64,000 nt of DNA, from positions 3,162,001 to 3,226,000 of the forward strand of contig OZ223306.1 of assembly GCA_965140735.1 (NCBI GenBank). Reading direction: 5' to 3'. The stretch's first letter is position 1, and each line of letters begins with the position of its first letter. Below, piece by piece: positions 36,343 through 44,915 of this stretch. The translations under genes and the position numbers were made by a program. The notes beneath the pieces were generated by a model, which saw only the letters and a list, made by a program, of their open reading frames with translations, was not told the origin of the DNA and made no database searches. Source of the stretch: Fusibacter_A sp965140735 (GTDB taxonomy: Bacteria > Bacillota > Clostridia > Peptostreptococcales > Acidaminobacteraceae).

Positions 36343-37452
36343 TTATTTTAAAATATACAAATCCATATGATTGATATAGGCTACTGCAAAATGTGTTTCA
36401 TCTAAAATAATTACATCTAAGATTTCATCTTTTCCAGCATAAGTATCAACCAATTTGCCCTCTTCGTTGAAAAAAACAATTTTCTCATGGTTGAAAGCCA
36501 TTAGCCGATTGTCCATTATTTTAAGCCCTTCAATTTGCTCGATATTTGCATCAAATTCTACAATTTTTTCGCCACGATTATTAATGACCATTATGGCATT
36601 TTGAGCTTTAGGGTTATCAATCTGCCCCTCTTCATTTATCATGTTAAAATAAAATTGCCCCTTATCAGATTCATAATAAACCTTTCTGAGGGTCCTATCA
36701 AACTTCACACTGAACTGTAAATTACAATCATAATCATAAGCCATCATTTGAGAGTCTGTTATGATATTAATTTGATCATCAGAAAGCCACAATTGATAAG
36801 CAATTTCTGAAAATAAATTGCTCCCACTGATGATTTCCCCATTAAAAGTTGCAATAACAAGTTTTGTGTTAAAATCTTTTCTGCTCAGGTCAAGTACGAC
36901 TGCAACAATATCTTGTTTCTTAATATTGATAGAGAAATCGATAATTTCGCCTTTGGGTAAAACTGTATTGCTTAAGACCCCAAGTTTTTCATCTAGTATG
37001 GTCAAAGTGCCGTCTGTTTTTAACAAGCCAACGTATTTTTCATTAAAATACTTTAGGCCCTTAACGCTACCAAATCCAAAATGTGAAGCCTTGATATTCC
37101 CTTTCATATCCACTATAAAGACGTCGCCTGATTTTTTTTCCACAAGTGCAATACTCGATTGACCACTTGCCATCAAAACATTTTGTGTAGAGACTTCCTT
37201 TTCCCATATTGGAATGCCTTCATCATCATACATTTTTAGTTTAGATTGGTCTAATACCACATAATGAGACCCCACATCCAAAATTTCTGCACGATTTTCG
37301 AAATCAACATTCTGATTATAAATCACTTGATTAATCACTTTAAAATCTTCTTTTACCCACTTGGAAAATTGCGCAACTACCAAATCAAACTTTAAGACTA
37401 TAATCAAAATAATTGCAAAAATAACCAGTGAATTCAGCCTTGATTTATTCAT
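36343..37452 (-). CDS. membrane-anchored beta-propeller-like protein (DUF5711)
   Basis: A protein of 369 residues with one N-terminal transmembrane helix (about 8-27) and an extracytoplasmic region of repeated beta blades (MYDDEGIPIWEKEV, VDMKGNIKASHFG, INNRGEKIVEFDANI, FFNEEGKLVDTYAG). The pattern matches the DUF5711 family, often beside CvpA genes in Clostridia. Function unknown. Confidence 0.75.
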   Translation of the reverse strand: MNKSRLNSLVIFAIILIIVLKFDLVVAQFSKWVKEDFKVINQVIYNQNVDFENRAEILDVGSHYVVLDQSKLKMYDDEGIPIWEKEVSTQNVLMASGQSSIALVEKKSGDVFIVDMKGNIKASHFGFGSVKGLKYFNEKYVGLLKTDGTLTILDEKLGVLSNTVLPKGEIIDFSINIKKQDIVAVVLDLSRKDFNTKLVIATFNGEIISGSNLFSEIAYQLWLSDDQINIITDSQMMAYDYDCNLQFSVKFDRTLRKVYYESDKGQFYFNMINEEGQIDNPKAQNAIMVINNRGEKIVEFDANIEQIEGLKIMDNRLMAFNHEKIVFFNEEGKLVDTYAGKDEILDVIILDETHFAVAYINHMDLYILK

Positions 37453-37467
37453 AATCTATAAAATTCC

Positions 37468-38643
37468 TTACTGTTTATTTTCAGATTGTCTGTTAGATTC
37501 TATTGGCTTTTTAGGTCTAGGTGGCCTTTCACCAAAATATTGGTAGAAGTATGTTTTGATCCTTCCATTATAAAGTTTTCTGTTTTTTGTCGCCTTGGTC
37601 CCAAATTCTCTCTCAAAATTCTCATAAGAGGTTATCATGTATTTAGACCATGTCTTATAAGGTGCAAACACCTTACCCATGAGTTGATAAAGTCTTTTAA
37701 CTTCCTCTTGCTCATTGAGACGCTCACCATAAGGCGGGTTCGTAACGATATAGCCGTATTGATAGCTTGTGCTAAAATTCTTGATGTCTCTCACTTGAAA
37801 ATGAACAATATCGTCCACACCTGCAAGTTCTGCGTTGCCCATGGCTGTTTTTATGGATCTTGGATCTAGATCATAGCCTTGTAACACCACATCTACATCA
37901 TGATTAATCGCTTCATAGCAAGCTTTGCGTTCTTCCTTCCAAACTGAATCTGGAATCAACCGCCACAATTCAGAATCAAATTTTCGATTTAATCCAGGTG
38001 CAATATTTTTCGCCATCATTGCAGCTTCTATAATAATCGTACCCGAACCACAAAACGGGTCAACAAGTGGTATTTTTTTTTGCCATCTGCTGATGCTGAG
38101 AAGGCCTGCAGCAAGTGTTTCTTTCATAGGGGCTTCATTCCCTTTTTCACGATAACCTCGCCTGTGAAGACCTGGGCCTGATGTGTCAATACTCACAGTT
38201 ACCACATCGTTTAATATCCCTACCAAGATGCTGTAAGTCTCATCGGTCTCTTCAAACCACTGTGTTTGATAAACTTTACTGAGCCTTTTCACAATTGATT
38301 TTTTACAAATACTTTGAATATCAGATAAACTGTATAACTTTGACTTAACAGACTTTGCATTTACAGGAAATTTAGCACTCTTTGGAATGTAGTTTTCCCA
38401 AGCTATTTTATGAACTTGATCAAAGAGAGATTCAAAAGTTGTCGCTTTAAATTCGCCTACTTTAATAAAAATCCTCTCTGCAGTTCTTACCCACAAATTT
38501 GCACGTGCTATGCCACGTTCATCTGCTTCAAATAACACTCGACCATTTTCAACTGCTATATTTTCAAAACCTAATTGTTCGAGCTCTTTTTTTACGATCG
38601 CTTCCATACCGAAAACTGCCGTTGCAATCATTTTAAATTTCAT
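37468..38643 (-). CDS. THUMP-domain RNA N2-guanine methyltransferase (RlmL/YpsC-like)
   Basis: A SAM-dependent enzyme of 391 residues. The N-terminal part (about 1-160) contains the THUMP RNA-binding fold; DPFCGSGTIIIEAAMMA is the SAM site and TNPPYGERL the catalytic NPPY motif. Family members methylate a 23S rRNA guanine in Gram-negatives; the Firmicutes orthologue is less studied. The C-terminal basic tail (RPPRPKKPIE) probably helps RNA binding. Confidence 0.93.
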   Translation of the reverse strand: MKFKMIATAVFGMEAIVKKELEQLGFENIAVENGRVLFEADERGIARANLWVRTAERIFIKVGEFKATTFESLFDQVHKIAWENYIPKSAKFPVNAKSVKSKLYSLSDIQSICKKSIVKRLSKVYQTQWFEETDETYSILVGILNDVVTVSIDTSGPGLHRRGYREKGNEAPMKETLAAGLLSISRWQKKIPLVDPFCGSGTIIIEAAMMAKNIAPGLNRKFDSELWRLIPDSVWKEERKACYEAINHDVDVVLQGYDLDPRSIKTAMGNAELAGVDDIVHFQVRDIKNFSTSYQYGYIVTNPPYGERLNEQEEVKRLYQLMGKVFAPYKTWSKYMITSYENFEREFGTKATKNRKLYNGRIKTYFYQYFGERPPRPKKPIESNRQSENKQ

Positions 38644-38684
38644 ATGCGTTCACCATCCAATTTAATACTTAAATTATAACACAG

Positions 38685-38716
38685 AAAAAGAGACATTTTA
38701 TAATGATGTCTCTTTT
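38685..38716 (-). terminator. terminator overlapping the end of the pseudo-kinase gene
   Basis: AAAAGAGACAT pairs with ATGTCTCTTTT, and the transcript ends in TTTTTCTG. One arm encodes the last codons (Glu-Thr-Ser-Leu region) of the upstream coding sequence, whose stop is at 38698-38700. Confidence 0.8.
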
Positions 38717-40314
38717 AAATAATTTTCAATCATATTTTTGAGTATTGCCTCTGTAAGAGGCTTCGCATAATAATCATCAAAGCCATAGTCCTTCATAAAT
38801 TCAGCTTCATTATTAATGAGTTTATTGGAGATTGCAATCACAGGCGAGTTACCACTTTTTCTTCTTTCAATTTCATCTAGGACGCTAAAACCATCACAAT
38901 CTTCAATCATAACATCTATGATCGTTAAATCTGGTACTATTGAAAAGAAGAGTTCAATTGCTTGTGTCCCTGTTTTAGCAAAGTAGATATCATACTTTTC
39001 AAAGTAATCCATCGGAATCTGAGGTTTCTCATGGTCTGCAATTAAGACTCTCTTTCTACTTGCTGTTTGAATGACTTTAGGCATCTGTGATTTCACCACA
39101 ATTTTATCAAAAGTCAAAAAGAGAGTTGAATTCACACCTTTATCCTTTATACTAGAGACTTCCATCATACCACCGGTTACTTGAATCAACTCTCTAGAAA
39201 GATGAAGCCCCAAGGCAATGGCATATTCTTCTATGGTGTCAAAGCGTGACCGCGTCCCAATATCATAATCATTTAAATCGATCATTCGATTTGGAATCCC
39301 TTCACTGGTATCCGTGATGCTAATTTTTAAGTGTATTTTTTCCCTGTTTTCAGTCACTTCAGACACACTTACAATAATTTCATCATTTTCACACAAATAA
39401 TTTGACGTTTCAAGTAAATAAGAAATCATTAATTTTAATTTGACCTGATCTCCAATTAAAACATCTGGGATTGAAGGCGAATATTCCAATTTTATATGAT
39501 TATTTTTTTCATTATCAGATAAAATGCGAAATGTTTGTATCACTTCTTCTATGGCATGCCTGAAATGAAACTCAGTTTTTACAACTTTAACGTTTCCTTC
39601 GTCATATTTCGTATAAAGGAGCATTCTATTCAAAATTTCAAATAGTAAATCTGAGTTATTTTTAATGACTTTCAAGTACTCTTTTTGAAGTTCTGATAAA
39701 AAGGTTTGATCAAATAGATCAAAAAAGCCTCTTAAAGACCGTAAAGGAGTTCTCATTTCTCGTGTGAAATGATCTATAAATCCATTTGTTTTTTTAACTT
39801 TACGTTTGAGTTCATTATTTTCATGTTTAAGATTTTGTATGATTTCTTTATAACTTTCATCGTATTGTTCACGTGCTTTGATGTTATCTTGAAATTCTAG
39901 TATGCCCGTTACCTTTCCTTTTGCTATTAAAGGAATTAATTGATTTCTCCAAACCTGTTTGTCTACACTCTCGCCTTCAATATGAGGCGATACAATCGTA
40001 TCAAACCTTGATTTGTAATCTAGAACTTCCTGCATAGGACACCCCGGGCAAATATCATTGAAATCATAAAATACTTGATAGCATTTTCTGCCGAGTATGT
40101 TTTCATAGTGCTGAACACTATAAGCATTTGCCCATGTGACACTGTAGTCTAATTTGATCAAAAATACTGGCGCTTGAATCATATCAAACTTTCCGCCAAT
40201 ATTAATTTCCTTTCCACCCTTTTCAATATTTAATTTCTCAATTTGATGGTTCAGTTGTTTTATTTCATGAATCAGAGTTTCTCTTGAAAGTCTGCTGTAA
40301 TCCATATGCATCAC
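38698..40314 (-). CDS. hybrid histidine-kinase-like protein without the phospho-acceptor His
   Basis: A soluble protein of 538 residues: an N-terminal coiled coil (5-35), a PAS domain (about 45-150) with the cysteine pattern GRKC...ICPGCP, a HisKA-like segment, an HATPase-like domain and a receiver (about 420-538). The H-box reads FTREMRTP, so Arg185 replaces the His; the N-box Asn is Thr and the G2 motif reads GLHLS. The receiver keeps D467 and K518. It is likely a pseudokinase with a working or ligand-responsive receiver. The start codon is uncertain; GTG, ATG and ATG occur within 9 bases. It is followed by an intrinsic terminator and preceded by the Tad operon. Confidence 0.85.
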   Translation of the reverse strand: MMHMDYSRLSRETLIHEIKQLNHQIEKLNIEKGGKEINIGGKFDMIQAPVFLIKLDYSVTWANAYSVQHYENILGRKCYQVFYDFNDICPGCPMQEVLDYKSRFDTIVSPHIEGESVDKQVWRNQLIPLIAKGKVTGILEFQDNIKAREQYDESYKEIIQNLKHENNELKRKVKKTNGFIDHFTREMRTPLRSLRGFFDLFDQTFLSELQKEYLKVIKNNSDLLFEILNRMLLYTKYDEGNVKVVKTEFHFRHAIEEVIQTFRILSDNEKNNHIKLEYSPSIPDVLIGDQVKLKLMISYLLETSNYLCENDEIIVSVSEVTENREKIHLKISITDTSEGIPNRMIDLNDYDIGTRSRFDTIEEYAIALGLHLSRELIQVTGGMMEVSSIKDKGVNSTLFLTFDKIVVKSQMPKVIQTASRKRVLIADHEKPQIPMDYFEKYDIYFAKTGTQAIELFFSIVPDLTIIDVMIEDCDGFSVLDEIERRKSGNSPVIAISNKLINNEAEFMKDYGFDDYYAKPLTEAILKNMIENYLKETSL

Positions 40315-40361
40315 CCACTTTGAACCATTATATCAAATTTTGTTTTTGATGAATAGAATTC

Positions 40362-40955
40362 CTATTGCGATTCTTTTCGAACCACTTCAAAACGCCCTGA
40401 TTCTCTAAACCGAATGATGTCTTTAATAATCTTCCGATCAGCTTCAATCAACAGATATATAGGAATGCCTCCATCCTCTAAATTATTATCATAAATCGCC
40501 TTAATCACAACATTTCCCATCTCTATTACTTCATTGTCTTGATTAATTTGATATAGAGCAACTTCATCTCCTTTTGTAAGTCTAAAGCAAAGTGCCTCTT
40601 CAGGTAAAAATTTTAAAGTTGTCATTGCATGATTGACTTCAGATACAATTTGATCATCAACTTTTTCAGCTAAAACCTGTTTTGACAGAATACTATACTT
40701 ACTAAAATCTGTGGTAATACACATCCCCACGACATCCTGTATATCTGTATAATAATCAGTAGAGTACCAGAGCGTATTGATCTTACCCATCTCCAAATCA
40801 GATGCTTTTATAGTTGTTCCCTCTGTTAACGATTTACTTAATACGACAACATCCTTGAAAGACTGCAGTGTTTGTTGCTTGATAATATGTATTTGATAAA
40901 ACGTCATTATAATGCTCAACGCTATCACACATATCATAATTACAATTTTTTTCAT
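40362..40955 (-). CDS. CpaB/RcpC-like SAF-domain pilus protein
   Basis: A protein of 197 residues with one N-terminal membrane helix (about 4-22) and a SAF domain (about 38-100: VVLSKSLTEGTTIKASDLEMGKI-type pattern). CpaB-like proteins assist Flp pilus assembly. It is the last gene of the Tad operon in transcription order. Confidence 0.75.
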   Translation of the reverse strand: MKKIVIMICVIALSIIMTFYQIHIIKQQTLQSFKDVVVLSKSLTEGTTIKASDLEMGKINTLWYSTDYYTDIQDVVGMCITTDFSKYSILSKQVLAEKVDDQIVSEVNHAMTTLKFLPEEALCFRLTKGDEVALYQINQDNEVIEMGNVVIKAIYDNNLEDGGIPIYLLIEADRKIIKDIIRFRESGRFEVVRKESQ

Positions 40956-41018
40956 AAAAGACCTTCTTTATTCTAAACTCAATTTTAAGCTCTCTTTTTG
41001 TAAATAACGCTTTTGCCC

Positions 41019-41468
41019 CTATTGATCGCTTGGAATCCAATACTTTAAAAAGACAGACATGGGTTTTTCTAGATCAAGACTTTTAAACACGTGGCTGTAG
41101 GTGAAAGTAACTATCAACCACTGATCATCAACAAATTCAACAGTTATATTCTCTGGTATCGCATTACACCCAAGTGCTGAAAGGTTTCCAAATAATATAT
41201 TTTGAAATTCGTCTAGATCAGGCACTGTAACAACTTTACTCAAAGATTTATCCTCAACAGATTCATAAAGTAAATTGACTGTATTCTCTGTGGCCGTTTT
41301 AACTTGCTCTTTCTCTATGTTTAAAAATTGAAACTCTAAAAGCCCAATTGATATTGGCAAAACTAACAAAACTAATACAGAGACCATAAAAAGCAACAAA
41401 CCTATTCCAGCAAGGCCTTCAGTTCGTTGCTTTATTAGATATAATCTCTTGCGTAAATTTATAGACAT
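41019..41468 (-). CDS. TadE/TadF-like minor pseudopilin
   Basis: A protein of 149 residues started at the internal ATG (MSINLRKRLY); an upstream TTG start is possible. A hydrophobic helix (about 20-45) follows a basic N-terminus, with the glutamate-glycine pattern TEGLAGIGLLLFMVSV of TadE-like proteins. It overlaps the preceding gene by 50 bp. It is probably an envelope-inserted minor subunit of the Flp pilus. Confidence 0.65.
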   Translation of the reverse strand: MSINLRKRLYLIKQRTEGLAGIGLLLFMVSVLVLLVLPISIGLLEFQFLNIEKEQVKTATENTVNLLYESVEDKSLSKVVTVPDLDEFQNILFGNLSALGCNAIPENITVEFVDDQWLIVTFTYSHVFKSLDLEKPMSVFLKYWIPSDQ

Positions 41469-41805
41469 AAGTTTTTGTCTCTCTTTCAAATAATGCTTTA
41501 AAAACAGATCGACTGTTTTCTGCTACAACACTAAAATGAATCCAATCACCTTTTTTAATCTGACTTGGTTTTGAACAATCTATTTGTGTTACAGTCACAT
41601 TTCTCTGCTTTAATTTTTCAATAAAAGCATTTTTTTGATCATCATTTAACCCGTTTTGAGCTTCTATCAATAATGCATAACTTCTACAAATCCCATTAAA
41701 CTCAAAGTTTAAATAAAGGGGTACCATGTAATCCATAATCACAACAAAGAAAAACAAGGTTAATATCAATAGAATCGCAAATACAATTACCTGTTCAATC
41801 CCCAT
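41419..41805 (-). CDS. small TadE-like membrane protein
   Basis: A protein of 128 residues with one N-terminal helix (about 5-27) directly after a short MGIEQ and a polar extracytoplasmic part. By shape and location it is a second pseudopilin-like component; no clear family residue confirms this. The ribosome site is weak, so coupling to the upstream flp-like gene is likely. Confidence 0.6.
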   Translation of the reverse strand: MGIEQVIVFAILLILTLFFFVVIMDYMVPLYLNFEFNGICRSYALLIEAQNGLNDDQKNAFIEKLKQRNVTVTQIDCSKPSQIKKGDWIHFSVVAENSRSVFKALFERETKTYVYKFTQEIISNKATN

Positions 41806-41811
41806 ATTAGA

Positions 41812-42075
41812 TCACTGCGCTGGAGGGGGGCCTGGGAAAAGTGAGCCACTAATCGTGCCACTCCACCAAGTTTCCATGGCCGCCATTACCGTTTTGGCAA
41901 ATTTCTGTAAACTTGGTATTAATACAAATGCAGCAATGATTAAGCCAATTGCAACACCTATAATTGAATTCATGCCAAATTCACCTCTGGTATCTGTCAA
42001 CCAACGTTCTTTTTGTCTCCTCATATGGTAATTAAAAAAGATTTGTGTTCTAATAATCTGATCTGTTATTCTCAT
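41812..42075 (-). CDS. Flp-like major pilin candidate
   Basis: A protein of 87 residues with a basic N-terminal region, then RGEFGMNSIIGVAIGLIIAA, one membrane helix and a short tail rich in Trp, Gly and Pro (FPGPPPAQ). The size and single helix after Gly-Glu resemble Flp1-like pilins of Gram-positive Tad loci. It is between tadC and tadE-like genes, with AAGGAAGGG before the ATG. No prepilin peptidase gene is present in this window. Confidence 0.65.
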   Translation of the reverse strand: MRITDQIIRTQIFFNYHMRRQKERWLTDTRGEFGMNSIIGVAIGLIIAAFVLIPSLQKFAKTVMAAMETWWSGTISGSLFPGPPPAQ

Positions 42076-42110
42076 TTTATCCCTTCCTTATTTATGTTCT
42101 CATTTTTTGT

Positions 42111-42140
42111 GGCCTTTAGTGACCTTTAGTGGCCTTTAAT
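42111..42140. repeat. three 10-bp tandem repeats
   Basis: The unit GGCCTTTAGT occurs as GGCCTTTAGT, GACCTTTAGT and GGCCTTTAAT, spanning the last bases of the tadC-like gene and the gap before the flp-like gene. Confidence 0.8.
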
Positions 42141-42834
42141 TGAAAATCGTTTGAGTTGCTTTTAACATTTGGTCTATTATAGGCATCATCAACATAAGAG
42201 ATACCAAAACCGTGAATAATATGACTGAGTAAAGATACATGCGCTTTATCTTTTTTGTGTTTTCCCTTATATTAGAGAGATATTTTTGAAAAAGTAGATG
42301 ATTCAACCTTGAAAAAGTTTCTTCTTCACCCCCTGCTAGCGCCAGATTTTCTGTGATATTGATAAACAGTTTACCTTCCTGATCTTTAAGTTCTGATTTC
42401 AAATAAGTGAGACCTCTCTGAATATCGTGGCTCTGAGAAATAATAACTGAAAATTGAAGTAATTTTTCTCGAAACTTAGGATACGCCACCACCCTATAAA
42501 GCGATTTAAAAATATCTTCTGATCGTGCACCTGTTTCTAATTGAATTTGTAAGTATTTGTATATTTTATAAAAACTCTGAGTTGTCATATACTGCTCTCT
42601 TTGCTTTTGAGTTTCTTTGTAGATCAAAATGATGATGACAATACCTATTAAGAAATAAATGGCTTTCGGCATTAACAAAATCCCTAAAAAAACAGGTGCC
42701 AATATTATTTTCTTTATAGGTGCATTTTTAAAAAAATTAGTATGGTCAATTTCAGAACGCTGTACATTTTCATATAAAATAATACCTATAAAGATAGAGA
42801 TTATAGCATTTAATATGCCTATAACTATAATCAT
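42136..42834 (-). CDS. TadC-like pilus membrane platform protein
   Basis: A protein of 232 residues with hydrophobic segments near the N-terminus (2-22, 47-70) and near the C-terminus (198-220), and a type II secretion F-domain-like middle (LQIQLETGARSEDIFKSL, TENLALAGGEEETF). It follows the tadB-like gene by 12 bases. TadB and TadC form the inner-membrane platform contacting the ATPase. Confidence 0.72.
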   Translation of the reverse strand: MIIVIGILNAIISIFIGIILYENVQRSEIDHTNFFKNAPIKKIILAPVFLGILLMPKAIYFLIGIVIIILIYKETQKQREQYMTTQSFYKIYKYLQIQLETGARSEDIFKSLYRVVAYPKFREKLLQFSVIISQSHDIQRGLTYLKSELKDQEGKLFINITENLALAGGEEETFSRLNHLLFQKYLSNIRENTKKIKRMYLYSVILFTVLVSLMLMMPIIDQMLKATQTIFN

Positions 42835-42846
42835 ACATTCCCCCTG

Positions 42847-43737
42847 TTAATATTTAATCTGTGTTGCTTTAACCACTAATATTATGCCGAGGACATATGC
42901 GATGCTCATTAATCCAAGGAGTGTTTTACCGATATTGGTTGTCAAATAGTAATTCATAATATAATCGTTGCTGTTGACGACTTTATAGGCGGTTAGCAAA
43001 ACAATCAACAAGCTCAAAAGCGTTAAAACTCTATCCTGCTTCAACTCAATTTTACGTTTGTTTATCTCCACTTGTATAGCTGTGTATTCCTGTTCAAGTC
43101 CTGAAATGAGCTTAATCAGATTCCCACGTCTAAAATAAACTTGCTCCAAATTTAAAACGATATATTTTAAATAATCATGACTTGAAAACTTATAGAGATA
43201 CTGGAAAGCCAATTTTTCGTCAAGCCCTGATTGAATTGAAGTATTAAACGTAGTTAACAAATTTTTGATATACCTATTTTGAATCATTTTTTCCGCATAT
43301 TTAAGCGCTTTAATCAAATCCTCGGTTTGATGCAGGGAAGCACTTATGCTTTGTAAAAAGCCTAAAATATCACCATCGATCTCATATTCAACTTTACTGA
43401 GTGAAAATTCCAACATAATATATGGCAGTGCTATATTCAATGCCATAGCTATTCCTTTAAAAAGTATCGGCAGTTGAATCCAATAGATCGCAAAAGTACT
43501 CAATATAATATAGAGCAATGAATATTCAAAATAAAGACTTTGAACCTTTTTAGGTAAACTGTTTACACACATATTTATATGCATCATAAACGCCGAGGAT
43601 TTTAACTTATATGAATGATAAGTATCCTCTTGTAAAAACTCGAATTGCCACTTTTGTTGTCTAAAAAATCCAAAGATCAAACCACTAATCCATATGAGGT
43701 TTAAGATGAGAAAAATCACCACAATCAAAAGCGTCAT
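42847..43737 (-). CDS. TadB-like pilus membrane platform protein
   Basis: A protein of 296 residues with hydrophobic helices at about 3-22, 70-115, 235-255 and 270-290, and a type II secretion F-like cytoplasmic domain (ISASLHQTEDLIKALKYAEKM, YLYKFSSHDYLKYIVLNLEQ). It overlaps the ATPase gene by 4 bp. Likely works in pairs with the TadC-like protein. Confidence 0.75.
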   Translation of the reverse strand: MTLLIVVIFLILNLIWISGLIFGFFRQQKWQFEFLQEDTYHSYKLKSSAFMMHINMCVNSLPKKVQSLYFEYSLLYIILSTFAIYWIQLPILFKGIAMALNIALPYIMLEFSLSKVEYEIDGDILGFLQSISASLHQTEDLIKALKYAEKMIQNRYIKNLLTTFNTSIQSGLDEKLAFQYLYKFSSHDYLKYIVLNLEQVYFRRGNLIKLISGLEQEYTAIQVEINKRKIELKQDRVLTLLSLLIVLLTAYKVVNSNDYIMNYYLTTNIGKTLLGLMSIAYVLGIILVVKATQIKY

Positions 43738-44915
43738 AAAGCGATCTCCTTAAGTCTTTTAAACTGATAAGGCATTCTAATGCTTGGTACTTGATCAAAT
43801 ACAGATAACTCAGCAATTTCAATAACTTTAAAATTGGCAACATAGATAATATATTGAATACTCTCATGAATTAAAAGTCTCAGTGTATCTTCACTCAGCC
43901 TCGTTTCACTTTCAATTAAAGTTAACAGTCTAAGGATGCTATCTTTTGAATTGTTAGCATGTATTGTGCCCAAAATTCGATGATCTGTATTGCCTGCCTT
44001 TATAAATTCCCAAGCTTCAGCACCCGTTAACTCACCGATACAATAACTGTCAAGACTCATGGTTAGCCCATCCCTTATAAGATCATTAAGCGTTATTTTC
44101 TTGCCGCCAAGATTCATTTTTTTTATACTTTGTGAAATACAATTTTTACGTTTTGGCATGAGTTCCACATCTGATTCACAAATCAAAATGCGTTCATTCA
44201 GATGTGATGCCTCAATGATCGCTCTAAGAAGCGTCGTTTTACCAGCACCACCTTTACCACATATTAAAATACTAGCCTTAGAGTAAATCAATTTATCAAT
44301 GACAGCCCTAGATTCTGCATTGAGCATATCTAAAGCCTGCAAGTCATCTAACGATAGGCTCTCTTGAAGATGTTTCCTTATGGTTAATGATGTTCCAGAT
44401 GTATTTCTGGGGCTAATACAAACATTTATCCTCAAATGATTCTTAACATCACTTACTCGACAATGATTGTCTATTTCATTAATAACCCCTCCATTTCTAA
44501 TAATAAGTAGCCTACAGTATCTTTCAAATGCACTTTCAGATTCAAATTTATAATCAATTTCTTCTATGACACCCTTCCGCTTAATCGTGAAATAATCAAA
44601 AGTGGATGCATCAATATCAGATATCTCTGGATCATCTATATATTTTTGGAGATCACCATAACCGTAAATTGTATTAAATAAGCTTTTCTTGATGGCCTCC
44701 AAGTTGAAATGTCCTTTTTGTTCATCCACAAGTTTGCCAATTTCATTTTTTAAAATGTTCTCATCTACTTTGCGATCTTCCACATCCGCAATTAAGCTAG
44801 AAAATCGAATCACAATTTCATCTAATAATTTATTGACTAAAATTTCAGATTGTATGATGTTTTGGTCATCCAATTTTGCCTGTGTTTCACAATTTAAACT
44901 GGTAATCACACTCAT
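43734..44915 (-). CDS. Tad/Flp pilus ATPase (CpaF/TadA)
   Basis: A secretion ATPase of 393 residues with Walker A CGKGGAGKTTLLRA (about 218-231), an Asp box containing ESDVELM, and the family Glu/His boxes (GELTGAEAWEFIKAGNTDHRILGTIHANN). The N-terminal third is the CpaF helical domain (IYGYGDLQKYIDDPEISDI). It powers pilin assembly at the membrane platform. Start after AAGGAG; overlaps both neighbours. Confidence 0.9.
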   Translation of the reverse strand: MSVITSLNCETQAKLDDQNIIQSEILVNKLLDEIVIRFSSLIADVEDRKVDENILKNEIGKLVDEQKGHFNLEAIKKSLFNTIYGYGDLQKYIDDPEISDIDASTFDYFTIKRKGVIEEIDYKFESESAFERYCRLLIIRNGGVINEIDNHCRVSDVKNHLRINVCISPRNTSGTSLTIRKHLQESLSLDDLQALDMLNAESRAVIDKLIYSKASILICGKGGAGKTTLLRAIIEASHLNERILICESDVELMPKRKNCISQSIKKMNLGGKKITLNDLIRDGLTMSLDSYCIGELTGAEAWEFIKAGNTDHRILGTIHANNSKDSILRLLTLIESETRLSEDTLRLLIHESIQYIIYVANFKVIEIAELSVFDQVPSIRMPYQFKRLKEIAL

